Shown: piece by piece, positions 21,413-31,835 of the stretch
Layout: each line of letters begins with the position of its first letter
Position numbering within the stretch: position 1 is the first letter of the stretch
NCBI GenBank assembly: GCA_023053575.1
Contig: JAKZAP010000008.1
Span: forward strand, 149,001-213,000
Direction: 5' to 3'
From: Branchinecta lynchi
Taxonomy: Eukaryota > Arthropoda > Branchiopoda > Anostraca > Branchinectidae
DNA length: 64,000 nt
Notes under the pieces: model-generated
Databases searched by the model: none
What the model was told of the DNA's origin: nothing
The model's input: the letters and a program-made list of their open reading frames with translations, nothing else
Program-made: the position numbers and the translations under genes

Positions 21413-22915
21413 TTATGTACCTAGAGGTGTGACTGGAAAGAGTTTGTCATGGTTTGAATCTTATTTGTGTGACCGGAAGCAAATTGTGATGAATGGGTAT
21501 TTTACTTATGTTGCTAGTGAGATAACTTGCGGAGTTCCCCAGGGGTCTATACTAGGTCCCCTTTTATTTTTATTTTTATAGATCTGACTAAGTATTATTT
21601 GTCAGAGGCTGGTATAATCCTTTTTGCAGACGATACTATTTTACTTGTAGCTGCTCCATCAGCTGGTCTACTTTTTGATAAAATGAGAAAAGCATTGACC
21701 GAGTTCGTTGAGTGGGCAGATTTCAATCTTTTGACATTAAATTACACCAAAACTAATTACATCTTATTTTCTCGGATATCTAGTATTGAAACTAATTTAG
21801 AATAAATAGTAAACGGAAATCAAATAAAAAGAGTAAAGGTAACAAAGTACCTGGGTTTTATGATTGATGAAAATCTATCATGGAAAACACATTCAAATAT
21901 TATAGCTTCAAAATTGTCAAGATCCCTGGGAGTGCTTCGCCGAGTTAAAAACCTAGTCTCACAGAAAATTCTTCGATTGCTTTATTTCGCTATTTTTTAC
22001 CCGTAAATTTGCTATGGTTGCTCTATATGGGCAAGTAACTTTGTGTCATGTTATAAAAAAATCCAAAAAATCCAAAATAAAGCCGTTAAACTTTTGTCAC
22101 CTAAAACTTTAATTACTCTTAATATTAATGAACTTTACATTAAGAATCAACTAATTGATATTTCAAAAACTAGAGATTATCAAGTTAGTATTTTCACATA
22201 TAAATTTCTCAATAATATACTTCGCTCCTCTTTTGAAATTTTTTTCTTCATTAATAGTGATCTCCATAGTCATGATAGACGAGGGGCATCAAATCTGGTA
22301 CACCCATTTAGAAGCACGACTAGAGCTTCTTTCGTGATTAGAAATTTTGCCCCCTCTGTATGGGATATAATTCCAGTTGAAATTAGAAACTCGAGTCATC
22401 TGGCATCCTTCAAGGCTACAGTGAAGAGATTTGCAAAGGAATAGTAATTGATGCGCGAGTGTTTTTTGTAAGACGTGTCCGAAATAAATTTTGACAATCG
22501 TGGGCGACCCCAAGCGCCCACTCCCACTCCGTTCAACCTCTTTCATTTAAATCCAAATCAAACTTCTCACTAAAATCCTTCCAATATCCATCTTGGCGCA
22601 ATGAGCCTTTTCACTCTATCGCTGATCCAGCCCGGCTGAGATTCGGGAAGCGACTAACCTAGTCCGGGTTGCGCTTCGGGTTCGGAATAGTAATTGATGC
22701 GCGAGTGTTTTTTGTAAGCAGAATGTGTGTTGTATGTGTGTGAACCGTGTATGAATGGCATTTAGGATAATTTAAAAATAGTGTTACCACATTATGTAGA
22801 ATACAGAAGACTGCCACCTGCGGCCAACAAACCCTCCGGGGCTTTCTTAGCAGGTGCTGTAAAATGTTTTGTATACATGTGTAAAATAAAATTTAATCTA
22901 ATGTATCTAATCTAA
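21413..22915 (+). mobile_element. LINE B, nested inside LINE A (5'-truncated, stop-containing)
   Basis: It starts mid-domain with [19 protein letters not shown], then [15 protein letters not shown], a stop, LFADDTILLVAAPSAG, YLGFMIDENLSWKTHS, KIQNKAVKLLSP, and a C-terminus RGASNLVHPFRSTTRASF to the stop at 22444. The catalytic F-A-D-D is intact but the frame is broken at least twice. The 3' end is an A/T-rich tail with ATCTAAT-type repeats at about 22885-22915. A 211-base insert lies at 22473-22683. Confidence 0.88.
22438..22718 (+). repeat. 35-base direct repeats flanking a 211-base insert at the LINE B stop
   Basis: 22438-22472 and 22684-22718 are identical (GGAATAGTAATTGATGCGCG, then AGTGTTTTTTGTAAG), spanning the LINE stop codon. 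The insert is G/C-richer and contains GGCGACCCCAAGCGCCC and GGTTGCGCTTCGGGTTC. Its origin is unknown. Confidence 0.85.
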
Positions 22916-23470
22916 TATTCTCTAGCGATCTTAGTGATGGTTGTCACCTTGAACACTTGTACAGATCTCACTGCATACGAGCAAATATGTTAATAAGACG
23001 CTTCAGCAATTGCTCTACTGAGGTTAAGAATCTTCTGTTTCGGAGTTACTGTACTTGTCTGTACGGTGTTGGAATGATCTCGTCACATACAGTTAAGGCA
23101 TTTAATACAATACGTGTGTGTTACAATAATTCCTTCCGTCTCCTACCTTCTCTGCCATCTTGGTGTAGCGCTACGGAAATGTTTTCTGATGGTACACTGC
23201 CTGATTTTGCGGAGGAAGTTCGCAGGAGCCGGGAATCCATTAGACTCCGGGTTGTACATAATTATTGCGGTAATAGTCTTATCGAGGGAGTGAGTACCCC
23301 ATTTATGCAGTTACCATTACCCATCTGGGATAAGATAAATTCCGATCTCTTTGGTTTCCCAGGTGGGTAGGTGATATTCGTTATGTTACTGTTATTGTTT
23401 TTTTTTGTATTTCTGTATTAGGCTAGTCAATATGGAATTCTTTTTCCGGATTAAATTTATTTATTTATTT
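22916..23470 (+). mobile_element. LINE A, 3' part after the nested insertion
   Basis: It resumes with FSSDLSDGCHLEHLYRSHCI, then RANMLIRRFSNCSTEVKNLL and FRSYCTCLYGVGMI, ending FGFPGG at 23368. It aligns with the same region of LINE C (C-S-R-A-N-I-L-I-R-K-F ... F-L-F-R-S-Y-C-T), proving that the LINE B insertion split one element. The 3' tail is an ATTT microsatellite shared with LINE C. Confidence 0.88.
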
Positions 23471-25048
23471 ATTTTATTTCTTCAACGACCAACAAGGGCC
23501 ATACACACAAAAATAACAACAACAACAACATAAAAGCAACAACATAAAAGCAAAAACAACAGGCAAAGAATTAACTCTCCGCCGGGACCGCATACAGCAC
23601 ATGTGTCCACTCCTTCCACAGCGGAAGAGAGAGCCTAAAGTAAGGCCCAGAAAGCACCAAAAGGAGCGGATTAGTCGAGCTGAGGATACTAGACTGAACC
23701 GAAAACACAGCTTTCCTCTTAAGCTCCCCAAACGAAGGTAGACCACCACCAGCAAACATACCAGAGGCACTGCAATTCCAGGGAAGACCATGAAGCCACC
23801 GGAAGGAATTGTTTTAAAGAACCCGAAACCTGTTCTCGCATTTAGAGGGTATACTCTGCACAAACGCAAGGCAGTACAAAGGTGTGCAGTATGACCTGAA
23901 AAGAAAATCTTTAACTGCAGGCTCACATTTCCTGAATTTACGAATAAGTATGTTTGCTCTGGAGCACAGAGACCTGGAGACAGCAGCAACGTGCGTTTCG
24001 TCACTCATGGTTGAAGTAAAAGTGGAACCAAGGTATTTGAAGGAACTGACGAAACCCAAAGGTACTCCAGACAGAAGGACATCGGGGATATGTTTCAGCT
24101 TCAGGTTCCGTGGGATGAACGCCATACAAAGCGTCTTCTTTGTGTTGAAAACTATATCGTTTTCACAGGCAAAACGATCGCAAACGCCCAGAAGAAGGTT
24201 AAGAGCAGCCACAGTTGGAGCCAGGATCAGAAGATCATCTGCATAGCTTATGTTATTAAAGCATGTATTGTTGATGAAACAGCCAACTCCTGTGCGAGAA
24301 AGCAAGATGTTCAGTTCATCAACGTACAGATTGTACAGTAGAGGTGAGAGTACCCCTCCTTGGCGTACTCCGTTCTGTACACTAAATGGCTGACTAAAAA
24401 AGCCACTCCATTTAATCCTGAATTTCTGCACCTTGAACCAATGATGCAGGGTACCAATTACTCGTACATCCACTCCTTTTTCACTCATTTTGTCAAACAA
24501 CTTTTCATTGTTTACACGGTCAAATGCTGCTTTCGCATCGATGAAGCACACAAACACCGGGCTTGAAAACATCCAAAAATATTGGATCACTGATTTAAGA
24601 ATAAATATACAAAACTCGGTCGAGGATTTTTCCTTGAATCCGAACTGATAAAATGAAGAATCCACTTGTGGCAAGATTAAATCATACACACACTTCTCAA
24701 ACAGCTTCGACACAACCGCCGCCAAGGCTATTGGCCTGTAGTTGCTGAGAGAAGTCATGTCGCCGACACTAGATTTTGGTACAGGCACAAGGCACACTTC
24801 TGTCAAAGAATCGGGCACAAAACTGTGGTTTAGAAAACCGTTAAACAAAAGTGACAGCACACACAATAAAGAAAGGCCTCCGTGCTTTAGATGATTTGCA
24901 GTCACTCCGTCTAAACCACCAGACTTGCTACCAGAAAGCCCAGACAACGATTTAACAACACATTCAATCGTTATAAGCTGCTTTGCTGAGTCAAGTAGAG
25001 GTTTCGAAAACGCACGGGATTTTGCGGCGTCAGAGTATGTATGTTGGT
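23456..25048 (-). mobile_element. LINE C (same family as A), opposite orientation
   Basis: The minus-strand frame up to 25109 reads SLSGLSGSKSGGLDGVTANH, SLSNYRPIALAAVVSKLFEK, FIDAKAAFDRVNNEKLFDKM, NGVRQGGVLSPLLYNLYVDE, ISYADDLLILAPTVAA and FKYLGSTFTS, a nearly complete reverse transcriptase with catalytic Y-A-D-D. The frame breaks near 23830, and the C-terminus continues in another frame to the stop near 23570. Upstream of about 25048 the frame runs into the GTGTTCCACCCT element, so the LINE is 5'-truncated and the first 20 or so codons are not its own. Confidence 0.92.
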
Positions 25049-25298
25049 ATGTTACTATTTTCGTTCCAGTATCGTGAAAAGTTACTGCGCTGATCGTTAC
25101 AGCCTTCACGAATTAGTAACTAATAGTAACTATTTGCTTACCACGCTCGGGGGCGTAGTAAGCGTGGTAACTATGAATCTCCGATTAGCCCGTGGCATGA
25201 TATTATGCTGAAAATAGAAAAATGTGTTCCAGCCTCGACGCTAAAAGCCAGAATTCCTAACGTCATGCGTGGTAACTACGGTAAGTAGGGTGTAACAC
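25049..25298. mobile_element. GTGTTCCACCCT-family element, right part
   Basis: GTTACTATTTTCGTTCCAG through ACTATTTGCTTACCACGCT and GTCATGCGTGGTAACTACGG to the end TAGGGTGTAACACG. Together with 20634-20663 this rebuilds one element. Confidence 0.78.
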
Positions 25299-26200
25299 GT
25301 TCTATATAGGCTTGAAATCATAAATAGTCAAACGATTTGTTAATAACAGTTCAAAGATACAAATTATAAACATAGCTAAAAAAATCTTTCGCACTTGGGA
25401 GGGAGTATTTAAGTAGAGGCAAGGGTCTAAATTTATATTTTCTTCCAGTTAAAATGCAGCCCCCAGGGAAAGTGAAGTCCTAGCTATACTTTCCTTGACA
25501 TCGCTTACCTTGACAGCACAGGATATTGCATGTTGGGAGCTCAAACTTGCTAATGAACTTGATGGACTCGGGACCATATTCTCTGCTGAGCAGATCCTTC
25601 CACAAAGACAGTCTTTACGCAATAGCAGGAATTCTGTGGAACTGGCCTTGTAATCTAGGATCGAGCAGTATGTAAAATTAGCTTCACTGGCCATTGAAAA
25701 GCCGCCCTTGTGTTGAGATCAAATTTTCCGCGACATAGTAGATTCTGAACGTCACTACTAGGGCAGATAACGGACAAACGAAAAAACAAATCCCTTAGCA
25801 GAATCCAAGTAATTCAGTGTATTCAGTCAAATGATACAAACATAAGTTGGCTTTTCAGTTAAACTTTAAGCCATGTAAGCTTACTTGCCCTTGGCTTATT
25901 CGGGCTTTAGGCAATGAGTTATAATTGTTCTTCTGGGCAGTGTTCTTAGGACGGTAGGTATATAAATAATTGCGTGGTTCTTTGTTTGTTGAAGTTGACG
26001 GTACATTACAGCATCGTATGATGACGATGCAAAGCTGATTTTACTCTTTTTTTATCGTTTGAAGGAAAGGCTCAAAAGCAATAAAATCATAACTTACTGG
26101 AAAAAAGAATTCTGCTTTGTTAGTTTACAGGGAAGTGGTTTATTCGTCCAGCGTGGGTAAACTGGATTGCAGGTTCCCTCAGGGCATCTTTCTTTTCTAG
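25299..26200. other. Intron end, nothing recognised
   Basis: No repeat or exon seen before the acceptor at 26200. Confidence 0.5.
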
Positions 26201-26363
26201 TTTTTCCTGACTCTGACAGCTTCGACCCTTCCAGTTCCGTCCGGAATGCTGATTCCTATCTTTAAGGCCGGTGCCGGATTCGGCAGACTTGTTGGCGAAG
26301 GGATGGCTTTGTGGTACCCGTCTGGAATCCAAATGGGCTCATATGTAGCACGCATTTTACCAG
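26201..26363 (+). CDS. CLCN2-like: ClC-2-type chloride channel, exon 6 of window (third filter segment)
   Basis: A 163-base exon from TTCTAG to CCAG|GTAACC. It reads FFLTLTASTLPVPSGMLIP, then IFKAGAGFGRLVGEGMALW and YPSGIQMGSYVARILP. This is the helix M-N region, with the family motif P-V-P-x-G-x-F-x-P-x-F-x-x-G-A-x-F-G-R. Here the conserved Phe of G-x-F-x-P, which lines the anion pathway, is Leu (G-M-L-I-P). The exon ends with one base of a Gly codon completed at 27260. Confidence 0.93.
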
Positions 26364-27259
26364 GTAACCTTTCCTCTTCTTTCATGTTCAGGTTCTTCGA
26401 AATCTAGAAAACTCGGTAGAGAGTAGACTCGACACCAAGTAGGTGATACCACACAGTTGATAGTCCCAGAGTCCTGAACCCTAAGGAGGTCGTGGATCCA
26501 CCCCTCTAGGTCCCCGTCAGACAGTTCTGTCTTGAAGGACTAGAGGTTGAAATCCCAGAACAAAAATAATATTTTCTGAAAAACTTCTTAAATATTGCAT
26601 AATGTTATTTTATATTTTGTTCCCTTTTCGGGGCTTTTCGCTTTTCCGTCTGTCGAGTGATCAGTCGGCTTTACCAGTACCATTTTTAGTTGATGATTTG
26701 AGACATCCAAACTGGTTGATATTTTTTTCTTCCTGACTGATGGAGAACCGTAATTTGCAAAGAATGCAGAGAATTGTGAAATTTGTCCAATAAACGGGAG
26801 GGTTCTTTTGCTGAAGATTCGGGTATTGAGAATAGCGCTACCGGTTAAGTTTGTTAAGCTTTGGTCTTAAGATCTTTTTTAGGAATGTTAGATATTGCAT
26901 AGAATATTTTTTGCATAGTATAGAGCATATTTGCTATTGCATAGAGTATGCGCGAACCGGGGCAGCAGAGAAATTGATGTTACTCTCCGTCCTCCCTGCT
27001 CGTTCAACCGACTCCAATACAAATCGGATATCACACTGGGTCACTCGTCAGCCGATGTACACGGTTTTTGGGGCACGGTGTTGATTGGATACATCCAGTG
27101 CGTCATTTTTGTGCATCTTTTTTGTACCTTGTGGTGGTTATTGGGACGGTCCCGAAGTACGATCTTCATTTATCTATCTTTTACTCCGTGTTTTCCCATT
27201 ATTGTGACGTATTATAAATATTAAACCGTCTATTGATAATTAGAAAATATCTATTTTAG
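26364..27259. other. Short intron, no repeat recognised
   Basis: Holds a small tandem of GCATAGAATATT / GCATAGTATAGAG / GCATAGAGTATG around 26895-26950. Confidence 0.5.
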
Positions 27260-27490
27260 GTGGTTATGCCATTGTTGGGGCAGCTGCATTTTCTGCTGGT
27301 GTAACACAATCGATCTCGATATGCGTTGTGATCAGTGAGATGACCGGTCAGATTAAGCACATCGTCCCAGTGATGGTCGCTGTTCTGGCCTCGAATGTCG
27401 TTGCGAAGTATTTCCAACCGTCCTTGTATGATTCGATCATCATGATTAAGAAACTGCCGTATTTGCCAGACATCATGCCGTCCAGTACAA
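27260..27490 (+). CDS. CLCN2-like: ClC-2-type chloride channel, exon 7 of window (last membrane helices)
   Basis: A 231-base exon, acceptor TTTTAG, donor AA|GTAAGT. It encodes [18 protein letters not shown], then [15 protein letters not shown], and ends [19 protein letters not shown]. The sequence matches the last pore helices of ClC-1/2 nearly residue for residue. The pore-lining Tyr (S-L-Y-D) is present. The last base forms Met with the first two bases of the exon at 33574. This is the most recognisable exon of the gene. Confidence 0.96.
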
Positions 27491-27719
27491 GTAAGTCCCA
27501 TGTCCTGCAAGCACTCCCTATAAGGCGTTTTTCCGCGACACAGTTGTGGGCCACATTTTTCTTGGCGGTAATTTCAGATATTTGAAAATAAAAAAAATCA
27601 AATTCATATGAAATTTCAATAAATAGAACTCCTGGCTTATTTTCTTACAGTTCTGTACAAAAAGCATCCTCAGTTTGAAGTCTATCTGCTTGAAAAAGTA
27701 GTTATTTTTATTGTTTACA

Positions 27720-28081
27720 CACTTTAGACACTATAATAACGCAACCTACTTCCATAATCACTGCATATATTTTTAAACCCGGAGACTCCAATTTCGTACG
27801 GTATATTCTAACCCCTCAAATAGAACCACGCTGATTTTCTCACTTGCCGTCTTTTGCTACCTTCGATGTGTCTCACGCTGTCGACGGTTGTCTGCGAGGA
27901 GTTTTTCCATCAGAAAAAAACAGTTATGTAAATTGTTTCCGCTATAAGTCAACGGGTTTCGGAAATGGCTTAAAACAGCCAAAACCGTGGGGCATTTGTT
28001 GAAAGCAAAGCGTAATTTTAAGTATTCAAATATTTTAAAATACTGTAAGTTGAAGAGTAAATAGTGCGAGGGGTCCTTTAA
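27720..28081. mobile_element. TTAAAGGACC-family element, full copy
   Basis: AACGCAACCTACTTCCATA, TTTCGTACGGTATATTCTA, TACCTTCGATGTGTCTCACG, TTATGTAAATTGTTTCC, CGGAAATGGCTTAAAACAGC and the end GAGTAAATAGTGCGAGG GGTCCTTTAA. Colinear with 15728-16040; left tip diverged. Confidence 0.75.
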
Positions 28082-28194
28082 GGTCATGTCCTCTAGAACC
28101 TAACTTCATTACATTCACGATCACTAAAAATGACTAGGGGATGTGATGTGATCCAAGCATTCCAGTCGATCCTTGTTAATGCTACCGGGTTAAA

Positions 28195-28370
28195 AAGACT
28201 TACAAAAAGTTTTAGATAAGAGTGACTTGAAACGGACAAATCAGCTAGGATATTCTTGAGCCCTATTTCGACCCTTGCCAAGAAGGGCCGAAATATCACT
28301 GAAGAATGTCCTAAACTCGGCCCTAGCAGATTTTTCTGTTGAGTCATTTATATGATTCCCAGTCAGCTTG
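28195..28370. repeat. Foldback-family copy
   Basis: GACCCTTGCCAAGAAGGGCC then GAAATATCACTGAAGAATG and CCCAGTCAGCTTGGGCTG, the right arm of the family with an intact GAAA. Confidence 0.75.
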
Positions 28371-28616
28371 GGCTGATTTTGCTGCTTAATTTGAACTTCC
28401 CGCCAGAATCGAGCCACAAAATCGACAATCACCTCGCCAGTTCTTTGTCGAATTTGAGCCACAAATCGAGACACGAAAATCTTGTTGGTCGCGGAAACAC
28501 ACTGGTCGGCCGCACGAAAGACTCCGGAAACACGCTTTCCGAGCCACAGGCGGGCTAACAAACTGTTTGTGGGAGCACGGAAAAACGCCTAAAGAAACGC
28601 CTATAAGGCGAATGGT

Positions 28617-29152
28617 GATTAGATTAGATTAGATTAGATTTATTGTATAATTCAGGTACAAAATTTCGTAGTTGTCCAACCAAATTGTTTGACCTTTGTC
28701 AAGTAATATATACAACAATTGTTAAAATCAAATTCGTAATCAAAATAAAAGGCAAACCGTTGAAGTCAACAACCGAAATAAAATTCATAACAAAATAACT
28801 AAGACAAAATAACATTATTGTAAAAATCAACAAATTTCGGAATGAAGCTATTACAATATCTTTCCCGGTTACATGCGATCGGCATGAGCTTCGGGACATT
28901 GGTGGATACTTGCCTTGGTGGCCTTGGGCGTTCAACCTCAAAATCCGGGGGTAAAAGGGATCGGAGAGTTGGGTGTTCAAGGAGTTTTAGTCCAAAATTT
29001 TGACACAACTACTTGACACAACTTCACAATTCTTAGGGCACGTTTCTGAATATTCTCTATACGATCAGATTCATCCGTCGTAATACCATAGTGCCAAACC
29101 GGACAAGCATACTCCACAAGAGGACGAACAAACGTACAATACAGACGCAACA

Positions 29153-29154
<2 letters not shown>
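28617..29154 (-). mobile_element. LINE remnant with GATTA tail
   Basis: Minus-strand frame at 29146-29020 reads LRLYCTFVRPLVEYACPVWH, then ESDRIENIQKRALRIVKL, typical of the C-terminal part of CR1/jockey-like LINE proteins. On the plus strand the element ends at 28617-28640 with five GATTA units, i.e. a TAATC tail on its own 3' end. It is truncated 5' at a T37 run. Confidence 0.8.

Positions 29155-29191
<37 letters not shown>
29155..29191. repeat. T37 homopolymer
   Basis: Thirty-seven T in a row at the border of the LINE remnant and the following repeat block. Confidence 0.9.
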
Positions 29192-29309
29192 CCACGGGGA
29201 TCCACGGGCCCTCTCACTCAAGAAAGAAACATCGCACCCATGGCAATGGGCAGAAAGAAATTCTTTCGCAAGCCCAGTTTGTTTTTTCACAAATCCGAAA
29301 ATTACCGAC

Positions 29310-31515
29310 GCCGGTCCCTTTTTATGGCAACAGCGATTGCAATTTCTGTCCGTCCGTCGGTCTGTCCAGGTTTTGCTAGTTCGGGCACTTCCACAAGAGC
29401 TAGGACGATGAAACTTGGCAAGCATATAGGGACTCCAAGAAATTAGGTTGGAAATAGTCACTTCACCGATCGAAGCATCGTGGGGGGAGTGGAGGGAGGG
29501 GGAATCCTGAATCTAGAGGTATTTATAACTTTTGAACGGGTGATTCGACCTTAATGAAACTTGATATTCAACAAGAACCCGTGTTTCAGGCGGCCCGCTT
29601 AAAATCAGGACCAGACCTGGCGACTTTTGGGGGAGCTAGAGGGGGGAACCGGAAATCTTGGAAAACCCTTAGAGTGGAGGGATCAGGATGAAACTTGGTG
29701 GGAAGAACAAGCACAAGTCCTAGATACATCGTTGCCTTGTCCGGGATGGATTCGGACACTTTGGGGGGTTGAGGGGGGGGGGGCGGAAATCCGGTGATCG
29801 CGCTAGTTCGTACTTTCGGATGTGCTAGGACAATGAAACTTGGCAAGAGTATCAGGTTCCTTAAATGATTAAGCTGGAAATAATCACTACCCCGATCTGA
29901 GCAGTGGAGGGAGGGGGGATCCGGGATCTTGAGGTATTTATAACTTTCGAAGGGGTGATGGGATAGCAATGAAATTGGATATTTGGAGAGACCTTGTGCA
30001 TCAGACGACCCACTTAAAATCCGGACCGGATCCGGTGACTTTGGGGGGAGCTGGAGGGGGAAACCGGAAATCTTGGAAAACACTTAGAGTGGAGGGATTG
30101 TGACGAAACTTGGTGGGGGAACTTGCTCAAGTCCTAGATACATCGTTGACGTAACCGGACCGGATTCGGGCATAGTGGGGGGAGTTGGGGGGGGGATTCG
30201 GTGATCCGCGAGTTTGGACTAGGACGATGCAATCTGGTAGGCATATCAGGGATCCGAGCCGACTGCCTTTAGATTAGTTGTTTCCCCCGTTCCGACCATC
30301 GTGGGGGGCGTGGAGGAATCTAGTGGCGCATGCATAACTTTTGAACGGTCAACGGATTTGAATGAAGCTTGGCAAGTGAAACGAGCTATATTGTGGGGGG
30401 AGTTGGAGGGGGCCACCGGAAATCTCGTCAAACGCTTAGAGTCGAGGGATCGGAATAGAATTTGGTAGGAAAAACAAGCGTAAGCCCTGTAGTCACGTCC
30501 TTGACAGAACCAGATCTAACCGGGGCTCTTTGGGGGGAGTTGTAGGAGGTTTCCCGGAATTCCAGTGATCGCGAGTTATGACACTTCCAGATGTGCCAAG
30601 GACGATAAAACTTGGCGGGCATATTACTGACCAACCAAATAGACTTAACCCGACACGATGCCCTAAGAAAAACTTCCGTTCCTGGATCCGACCGTTTTTG
30701 GGGGATCTAAGGGAATGGGAATCTGGAAATTAATGACTTCCCTAGGTTGCGAACAGGTGGTCCGATTCGAGTGAAACCTTATGGGTGATAAGAACTGATG
30801 ATCTAGATATACAAAACATGTTTCCGAACCACATGCAGCCATGGTTGGGGTTGTTGGAGGGGCTCCGGAAACTTTTTGACGTGCACAAAAACCAAACGAA
30901 TGGGACGAATGGAAGGCAAATTGGACAGGACCGAGTTTATGCGTCCTAGATTTGTTATTTGTCGTCCGAATCTATTCGGTCACAGAGGGGGGAGTTGGAG
31001 GGATAGTCCGGAAATTCTGTTGCTCGCCGAGGGGTCACGAGTGGAGCGATTTTAGTAAAACTTGGAAAGTAGAGAGATCAAATGCCCTAGATGACATATT
31101 TTAGGGTCCGGACCGAATCCGAGCACGGTGCTCGAGCAATTTCCCGAAAAATTCTCAGATTCGAGTGAAAATTGATAGGCGGTAAGAGAAGATGCTTTAG
31201 ATGATTCATTTAGGTGTCCGAACTAGATTCGGCCGTGGCAAGGAGAGTTGGAGGGGGGGGGGGGGGGTACCGAAATAGTGTGGCACGTTTAGGAATCAAA
31301 CGAGTGGATCTAAACTTAAGGTAGTAGAAAAGTAATATGCCCTAGATGATCCGACACAATGCCGGAAATACTCAGACTCCAGTGAAACTAGATATCCTAT
31401 TTCTAGGTCCGAACCTAATGGGGTTGAAAGTGGTATTTTGTGACATTCTCATCTACTTTCTTGCATCACCTACTCGTAACAAGTGCCATAAGAGCTCGTA
31501 GCTCTTGTTCTCTTT
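29310..31515 (+). repeat. Composite repeat family B, copy 2 (long, diverged)
   Basis: It opens with TTTTTATGGCAACAG and GTCCGTCCGTCGGTCTGTCC and contains AGGACGATGAAACTTGGC, CGTGGGGGGAGTGGAGGG, TAATGAAACTTGATATT and TGGTGGGAAGAACAAGCAC in repeated order with rising divergence. It ends AACAAGTGCCATAAGAGC and GTAGCTCTTGTT. About five higher-order units. Confidence 0.8.
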
Positions 31516-31781
31516 AAAGAACACCTCTGTATTCTCCATTGGTCTTGTCTTTAGCGTCTTCTTTTCTTTTCTTTTCGACCAGCTTGATCATGGGTTCGTT
31601 TCGTATTTCGGTTTGTTTTCGTTCAAACTAATCCCACCCCCTCTCCGGAATTCCGCCGATCATATCTGATTTCTTGGTAGCTCTCAAATAATTGTCTGAA
31701 AAAAAGATGGGAAGTGTCGGATGGCTACGGCTGCTCAATAATATTTTTTTTTTGTGAATCTCGGATAGCCTACCGTGAGTA

Positions 31782-31835
31782 TGTTCCACCCTACTTACCG
31801 TAATTACTACGCATGATGCCACGAATTCTGGCTTT
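31782..31835. mobile_element. GTGTTCCACCCT-family element, left part (split copy)
   Basis: TGTTCCACCCTACTTACCG, AATTACTACGCATGATGCC and ACGAATTCTGGC, then family B sequence starts at TTTTTATGGCAC. The element resumes near 33231. Confidence 0.85.

Noticed and set aside
25049..25109. N-terminus of the long minus-strand reverse-transcriptase ORF
   Set aside because: The first 20 or so codons are sequence of the GTGTTCCACCCT element, shared with 50950-51030 where no LINE is present, so they are not part of the LINE protein.
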